This document shows positions 5,701 to 8,399 of a stretch of 8,399 bases of DNA, piece after piece. How positions within the stretch are numbered: the first letter of the stretch is position 1; every line of letters begins with the position of its first letter. Made by a program: the position numbers and the translations under genes. The notes below the pieces were generated by a model that saw nothing but the letters and a program-made list of their open reading frames with translations, had not been told where the DNA came from and made no database searches. The stretch comes from an uncultured Vampirovibrio sp. (GTDB lineage: Bacteria > Cyanobacteriota > Vampirovibrionia > Gastranaerophilales > Gastranaerophilaceae). The stretch lies in NCBI GenBank assembly GCA_910584405.1, contig CAJUAL010000022.1, positions 5,638-14,036 of the forward strand. Direction: 5' to 3'.

Positions 5701-5738
5701 CTAGGGTAGGGGCGGTATAATTCGGGATAAATATTTTT

Positions 5739-5891
5739 TCAATCTTGATTGTGGGCTAGTGGTGGGCTGTCCGCTCTCCAAATGGTATTTTGTTTTTCGT
5801 TTCCGCTATCCTTTTCTTTCTCTTTTTGCTCTTGCATATACAAAAGAAAAGGCAAGCTATTTATATTGTTATCCATACTCATATTCAGCAT
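5739..5891 (-). CDS. Possible 50-aa small protein
   Basis: An ATG at 5891-5889 is preceded by AAAGGGAG (bottom strand, about ten bases upstream) and opens a 50-codon frame ending in TGA at 5741-5739. The protein starts with MLNMSMDNNINSLPFLLYMQ. It then has a short, highly charged stretch rich in Lys and Glu and ends PPLAHNQD. I know no family for it. It begins 45 bases after the resolvase stop and ends before the terminator at 5664-5700, so it would ride on the resolvase transcript. A clear ribosome binding site and operon position support it. The short length and alternative nearby ATG codons (codons 4 and 6) leave doubt. Confidence 0.45.
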   Translation of the reverse strand: MLNMSMDNNINSLPFLLYMQEQKEKEKDSGNEKQNTIWRADSPPLAHNQD

Positions 5892-5936
5892 ATTAAAATC
5901 ACTCCCTTTGTGGTTTTGGTGGCGGTCAAGCGGCTA

Positions 5937-6506
5937 TTATACCGCCTGTTCCGCTCTATCCTTTAACAGCTTGTCAAGTGTCGGTCTGCTGACTTTCAGC
6001 TTTTCCGCAAACTCTTTTTTAGTGATTGCTCTTGTTTGGTATTGCTCTAGCAGATTATTAAATACTGTATCATCAATCTTTTTCACTTGACCGCCTTTAA
6101 ACTTGCCTTGTTCCTTTGCTATTGCTATTCCCTCTTTCTGACGCTCTAACAAGTTTTGTCTTTCAAATTCTGCTATTGCTCCTATCATAGTAAGCATTAA
6201 CTTTCCTGTTGGTGTACTACTGTCTATATTCTCTTTATTGCTTACTAAATGAATACCTTTATTGTTTAATTGTTCCACTATATCAAGTAAATCTTTTGTA
6301 CTTCTTGCAAGTCTGCTAAAGTCATGTATATATATGGTATCTCCCTCTCTAGCAAAATCAAGCATTTCTTTTAATTTTGGTCTATTAGTATCTTTTCCGC
6401 TAACTTTTTCTATATACCATTTTTCTATATCATGCTTTTCTAAAGCTACTACTTGTCTTTGTTCATTCTGTTCTACTGTTGATACTCTTACATAAGCTAT
6501 TTTCAT
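5937..6506 (-). CDS. Serine recombinase of the resolvase/invertase type
   Basis: This protein cuts DNA through a serine and probably resolves multimers or inverts or resolves DNA at a res-like site. The 189 residues match the small resolvase family. The N-terminal catalytic domain starts IAYVRVST with the nucleophile Ser9 and Arg7, and has the second arginine cluster HDFSRLARS (Arg65, Arg68). The long E helix follows (IAEFERQNLLERQKEGI, 111-127). Residues about 155-181 form the C-terminal helix-turn-helix (ITKKEFAEKLKVSRPTLDKLL). The ATG has GAGAGG eight to nine bases upstream and a strong promoter. A serine resolvase beside a tyrosine integrase in so small an element suggests multimer resolution, as in plasmids. 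It could instead be a leftover of a nested transposon, but no transposase or inverted termini are visible. Confidence 0.95.
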   Translation of the reverse strand: MKIAYVRVSTVEQNEQRQVVALEKHDIEKWYIEKVSGKDTNRPKLKEMLDFAREGDTIYIHDFSRLARSTKDLLDIVEQLNNKGIHLVSNKENIDSSTPTGKLMLTMIGAIAEFERQNLLERQKEGIAIAKEQGKFKGGQVKKIDDTVFNNLLEQYQTRAITKKEFAEKLKVSRPTLDKLLKDRAEQAV

Positions 6507-6550
6507 TTTCTATACCTCTCTTTATGTTTCTGTTGATTTCTTATGTATAT

Positions 6551-6579
6551 ATAATATCATAAAGTAAATTTAAAGTCAA
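6551..6579 (-). promoter_or_regulatory. Strong promoter of the resolvase
   Basis: Bottom-strand TTGACT (6579-6574) and TATTAT (6556-6551) are spaced by exactly 17 bp. The leader to the ATG is about 40 nt. Confidence 0.75.
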
Positions 6580-6587
6580 ATACTTTC

Positions 6588-6658
6588 TTTACATTTTGTA
6601 AAATAAATCGAAAAGTGAGTTTGGTTTTACATTCTTTAGGCGGTTTCCACTTGTAAAA
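6588..6658. repeat. Paired inverted motifs upstream of the resolvase, candidate res region
   Basis: TTTACA (6588-6593) faces TGTAAA (6597-6602) across 3 bp. TTTTACA (6625-6631) faces TGTAAAA (6652-6658), spanning 34 bp. Resolvases normally act at, and are autoregulated from, a res site just upstream of their gene, made of paired half-sites of this spacing. The rest of 6507-6719 shows only the promoter. Confidence 0.35.
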
Positions 6659-6712
6659 TTCAAGTATACTCTGTTTTTACTCTATCCTTTATCTGCTATC
6701 AGCTACTAAACA

Positions 6713-6749
6713 CAAATAAAAAAGACTATCCTTGTATAGATAGCCTTTT
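6713..6749 (-). terminator. Terminator of the lipoprotein gene
   Basis: On the bottom strand, AAAAGGCTATC pairs with GATAGTCTTTT (hairpin 6749-6720, one G-U pair, eight-base loop) and a T-rich tail follows (TTTTTTATTTG). It begins about 20 bases after the lipoprotein stop codon. Confidence 0.8.
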
Positions 6750-6770
6750 AATTTGCCATTATTTTTTATT

Positions 6771-7505
6771 CTACTCTGTTGTATAAATAAATTCTTCGGT
6801 TTCTCCTTTTGAATTGGGCAATCTAATAAGCATTTCAAAACTGTCTGTTAAATTATTAGGCTCTGTGTTAATTTGCCCTAATGTTTGTATTATTAAAGTT
6901 TCTCCTGCTGATAATATTTTATTATTGCTATCACTCTTAACTAATTTATCGCTATTTCCAATTAAAGCATATTGTAAAGATAAATAATTTCTACCATCTG
7001 CATTATTTAAGTCAAATGCTCTTATGTCAAAATTTTCATTGTTATATATTACATCAAAGTATAATGGAAAGCCGCTATAATCAGCTATATTTATACTTGC
7101 TCTGTCTTTGTTGGTTATTATAAAAGTCATACATACAAAAGTATGTCCTTTATTTGTTGCAAATATACCATTAGTATTTTCTACTGGTTTACAATATGTA
7201 TCATCATTCATAGAGCTTGCATAATAAGAAAATTCAGCATTTACTAATTTAAAATCAATAATATCTGTTGATACTGTATCATTTAGATTATATTTAGTAA
7301 TTTCTTCTAATTCCTGTTGTTGCTCTTTATCTGCTAAATACTGATTATATTCATCTTCTGTTAGTTCTTTACCATCAACAAAATAGTGGTTTTCTACAGT
7401 GCCGCTATTATCATTACTACTTGTTTCTTTTGTTTCATTACTCCCACAAGCCGCCAAAAGAATAGACATAGCCCCTACTACTGCAATTAAAACTTTTCTT
7501 TTCAT
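6771..7505 (-). CDS. Secreted lipoprotein with a DUF4352-like domain
   Basis: The 244-aa product starts with a lipoprotein signal peptide: a basic MKRK, a hydrophobic core and the lipobox LAAC, with Cys20 as the lipidated residue. A Ser/Asn/Thr-rich linker (about 21-40) and a charged helix with TEDEYNQYLADKEQQQELEE follow. The rest is predicted beta-rich and resembles DUF4352-type extracellular domains: DTVSTDIIDFKLVNAEF, then KGHTFVCMTFIITNKD, and a late strand pattern ETEEFIYT. It would sit on the outer face of the cell membrane. The start has GTGAGG about nine bases upstream. Its divergent promoter shares operators with the Cro/CI-like gene. Lipoproteins of this kind next to phage repressors can block superinfection; that role is an inference by position. 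Confidence 0.85.
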   Translation of the reverse strand: MKRKVLIAVVGAMSILLAACGSNETKETSSNDNSGTVENHYFVDGKELTEDEYNQYLADKEQQQELEEITKYNLNDTVSTDIIDFKLVNAEFSYYASSMNDDTYCKPVENTNGIFATNKGHTFVCMTFIITNKDRASINIADYSGFPLYFDVIYNNENFDIRAFDLNNADGRNYLSLQYALIGNSDKLVKSDSNNKILSAGETLIIQTLGQINTEPNNLTDSFEMLIRLPNSKGETEEFIYTTE

Positions 7506-7531
7506 CTTCTTTTACCTCACTTTCTTTAATG

Positions 7532-7585
7532 ACTGATATTAGTTAATAACTGATATAAGTAATTCAAGTATATACTAATATCAGT
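7532..7585. promoter_or_regulatory. Three related operators of the element regulator
   Basis: ACTGATATTAGT (7532-7543), ACTGATATAAGT (7549-7560) and ACTAATATCAGT (7574-7585) are near-palindromic 12-mers; the third is the exact reverse complement of the first. Starts are 17 and 25 bp apart. They lie between a lipoprotein gene and a Cro/CI-like gene, the standard place for phage repressor operators. Confidence 0.75.
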
Positions 7586-7591
7586 TATTAT
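7563..7591 (+). promoter_or_regulatory. Candidate promoter of the Cro/CI-like gene
   Basis: TTCAAG (7563-7568) and TATTAT (7586-7591) are 17 bp apart. The third operator occupies the spacer, so binding there would repress the gene (autoregulation). Confidence 0.5.
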
Positions 7592-7595
7592 GCAA
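7567..7595 (-). promoter_or_regulatory. Candidate promoter of the lipoprotein gene, face to face with the rightward one
   Basis: Bottom-strand TTGCAT (7595-7590) and TATACT (7572-7567) are 17 bp apart. The third operator is in its spacer, and the other two lie just downstream of its start. It covers nearly the same bases as the rightward promoter. Confidence 0.5.
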
Positions 7596-7624
7596 GTACA
7601 AATTTATAAAGGAGTGATTGCATA

Positions 7625-7825
7625 ATGATAGTATTTGATAGGCTGTGGGAAGTAATGAAACAAAAGAACATATCACAATATAAGTTAATCAATGAGTATG
7701 ATATAAGTCCATCAATACTCACTAGACTAAAAAGAAATGAGAGTGTTAGTACAAATACAATAGAAAGACTATGTATAATATTAGAATGTAATATAGTGGA
7801 TATTATGGAGTTAAAAAAAGAGTAG
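7625..7825 (+). CDS. Small Cro/CI-type (Xre family) regulator
   Basis: The 66-aa protein is almost entirely one helix-turn-helix domain of the Cro/C1 family. It begins FDRLWEVMKQKNISQYKLI, with the motif helices ISQYKLINEYDISPSILTRLKRN, and closes with TIERLCIILECNIVDIMEL. That layout is typical of the very small Xre proteins (HTH_26-like) in phages and integrative elements. It probably binds the three operators at 7532-7585 and sets the balance between its own promoter and that of the lipoprotein. It has no protease or multimerisation domain, so it resembles Cro more than a full-length CI. Derepression by self-cleavage is therefore unlikely. The ribosome binding site AAGGAG (7609-7614) is ten bases before the ATG. 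Confidence 0.9.
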   Translation: MIVFDRLWEVMKQKNISQYKLINEYDISPSILTRLKRNESVSTNTIERLCIILECNIVDIMELKKE

Positions 7826-7854
7826 TTGTAATTATGTTTCTAATATGATAATAT
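7826..7854 (+). promoter_or_regulatory. Weak candidate promoter for the 115-aa gene
   Basis: TTGTAA (7826-7831) and TAATAT (7849-7854) are 17 bp apart, directly after the regulator stop. Read-through from the regulator is an equally good explanation for expression, since no terminator separates the two genes. Confidence 0.35.
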
Positions 7855-7901
7855 ATTGTACATCAATAGAAGACAATATAAAAGAAAGAGAGGTTTTCAG
7901 T

Positions 7902-8249
7902 ATGGCAACAAAAGCAAAGAAAGAAGAACAGATAAAGGAAGAAGATATTAAAAAAGAGAAAACAAGTAAACAGACTATTCCTCATGAAAAACTAAATAAG
8001 GAATGTAACAATGTAGATTATAAATCAATTACAAAAGAGGATATGATACAATACATTTCAGAATATGCTCCAAAAGATAAGGCATGGTTTAGGAAAGTTA
8101 TTATAGACAATGTAAAGGCTGATAAGAATGGAAAAGAAAGAATCAACTTTATATCAATAAAAAGAGAATTTTGCAAAAGATATAATCCCTCTTTGATACC
8201 TACCTCAAAGAAAAAAGATTCTCTATTGGATTTAACAAAAGACTGGTAA
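7902..8249 (+). CDS. Hypothetical 115-aa basic protein; position suits an excision or accessory factor
   Basis: I do not recognise the family. I chose the ATG at 7902 because AAGAGAGG (7886-7893) is eight bases upstream. An in-frame ATG at 7845 would add 19 residues but has no ribosome binding site. Residues 1-45 are extremely rich in Lys and Glu and probably disordered. Residues about 50-100 form a more ordered part with TKEDMIQYISEYAPKDKAWFRKVI and INFISIKREFCKRYNPSLIP. The protein ends LLDLTKDW. It is the last gene before the right attachment site and follows the regulator on the same strand. In the excised circle it would lie just upstream of attP and int. That is where a recombination directionality factor could be expected, but no winged-helix Xis motif is evident. 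Confidence 0.75.
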   Translation: MATKAKKEEQIKEEDIKKEKTSKQTIPHEKLNKECNNVDYKSITKEDMIQYISEYAPKDKAWFRKVIIDNVKADKNGKERINFISIKREFCKRYNPSLIPTSKKKDSLLDLTKDW

Positions 8250-8260
8250 GCAATTTTGCT

Positions 8261-8282
8261 AAATGGGGTCAAAAAATGGGGT
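8261..8282 (+). repeat. Candidate integrase arm-type sites, right end
   Basis: Two exact copies of AAATGGGGT (8261-8269 and 8274-8282), 13 bp apart, lie in the same orientation as the two at the left end. The core repeat begins 62 bases later. The stretch 8283-8344 shows nothing else except a small AAAGCCG direct repeat. Confidence 0.5.
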
Positions 8283-8344
8283 TACTACCACATAAAAGCC
8301 GAAAAGCCGCATAAATACATGGATAAATTTTGAAAAGCATGATA

Positions 8345-8399
8345 GAGTTCGAGTAAGTTTTCTAGCGAAAAGCCAGTAAAATCAAGGCTTTTCGCTATT
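8345..8399 (+). repeat. attR (or attP path): right copy of the 55-bp attachment repeat
   Basis: This copy is identical to 2006-2060, including the guaA stop-codon region and the full terminator hairpin (8363-8397). The base before it differs from the left copy. The repeat reaches the last base of the window, so its real end and the flanking chromosome are not visible. Confidence 0.88.

Larger units (their letters stand above)
2006..8399 (+). mobile_element. Cryptic integrative element inserted at the 3' end of guaA
   Basis: A 55-bp exact direct repeat (2006-2060 and 8345-8399) bounds about 6.3 kb of AT-rich DNA. The first gene inside it is a tyrosine integrase reading away from guaA, the classic layout of an island using the 3' end of a host gene as attB. 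The cargo includes a Cro/CI-like regulator with three operators, a lipoprotein, a serine resolvase, a NUMOD4/HNH nuclease, a winged-helix protein and three unknown small proteins. There is no visible relaxase, type IV secretion gene, terminase, capsid or recognised replicase, so it cannot be called an ICE or a complete prophage. A phage-satellite or integrative-plasmid nature is possible. The right boundary coincides with the end of the window, so its outer flank is unseen. Confidence 0.85.

Noticed and set aside
5749..6090. Rightward 113-codon frame rich in Ser, Phe and Leu
   Set aside because: It overlaps the end of the resolvase and the 50-codon frame on the other strand. It has low-complexity content and no ribosome binding site, so it is an antisense artefact.
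6551..6770. Transposon ends around the resolvase
   Set aside because: No transposase and no matching terminal inverted repeats or target duplications were found flanking the resolvase.
8018..8272. Leftward 84-codon frame over the 115-aa gene
   Set aside because: It is antisense to a frame with a clear ribosome binding site, and it has none itself.

Overview
The window looks like the chromosome of a low-to-mid-GC gut-type Firmicute (probably a clostridial or Lachnospiraceae relative) carrying a small AT-rich integrated element. The host anchor is a complete guaA (476-2017), which has ordinary GC content and GC-richer codons. Everything between its stop codon and the right edge is much richer in A and T. 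No taxonomic search was possible, so the assignment rests on the style of guaA, strong Shine-Dalgarno sites and consensus sigma-A type promoters.

Layout. Positions 1-300 hold two gene remnants: the 3' end of an unidentified gene (1-132) and a broken reading frame (113-274). A perfect-consensus promoter (312-340) and a hairpin leader lead into guaA. The last 12 bases of guaA and its terminator form a 55-bp sequence (2006-2060) repeated exactly at the right edge (8345-8399). These are the attachment sites of a 6.3-kb element integrated at the 3' end of guaA. Inside it, left to right, are: a tyrosine integrase (+); a structured convergent intergenic region; a leftward set made of an unknown 130-aa protein, a winged-helix protein and a NUMOD4/HNH nuclease; a terminator; a leftward small ORF and serine resolvase; a terminator; a leftward lipoprotein; a divergent operator region; and a rightward Cro/CI-like regulator followed by an unknown 115-aa protein.

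How it may work. The regulator probably binds three related operators between itself and the lipoprotein, as in a phage lysogeny switch. The integrase has an N-terminal arm-binding type domain. Four copies of AAATGGGGT, two inside each end of the element, are good candidates for its arm sites, and the left pair flanks its own promoter. If the element circularises, the regulator and the 115-aa gene fall directly upstream of attP and int in the same direction, so the 115-aa protein is a candidate directionality factor. No relaxase, capsid, portal, terminase or recognised replicase is visible. The element is therefore best called a cryptic integrative element, either a phage-satellite-like or an integrative-plasmid-like one. 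An array of spaced repeats plus an 18-bp-arm palindrome near the winged-helix gene is the best candidate for its control or replication region.

The window stops exactly at the end of the right-hand 55-bp repeat. The right junction is therefore not proved: it could be attR or a path through a circular form.
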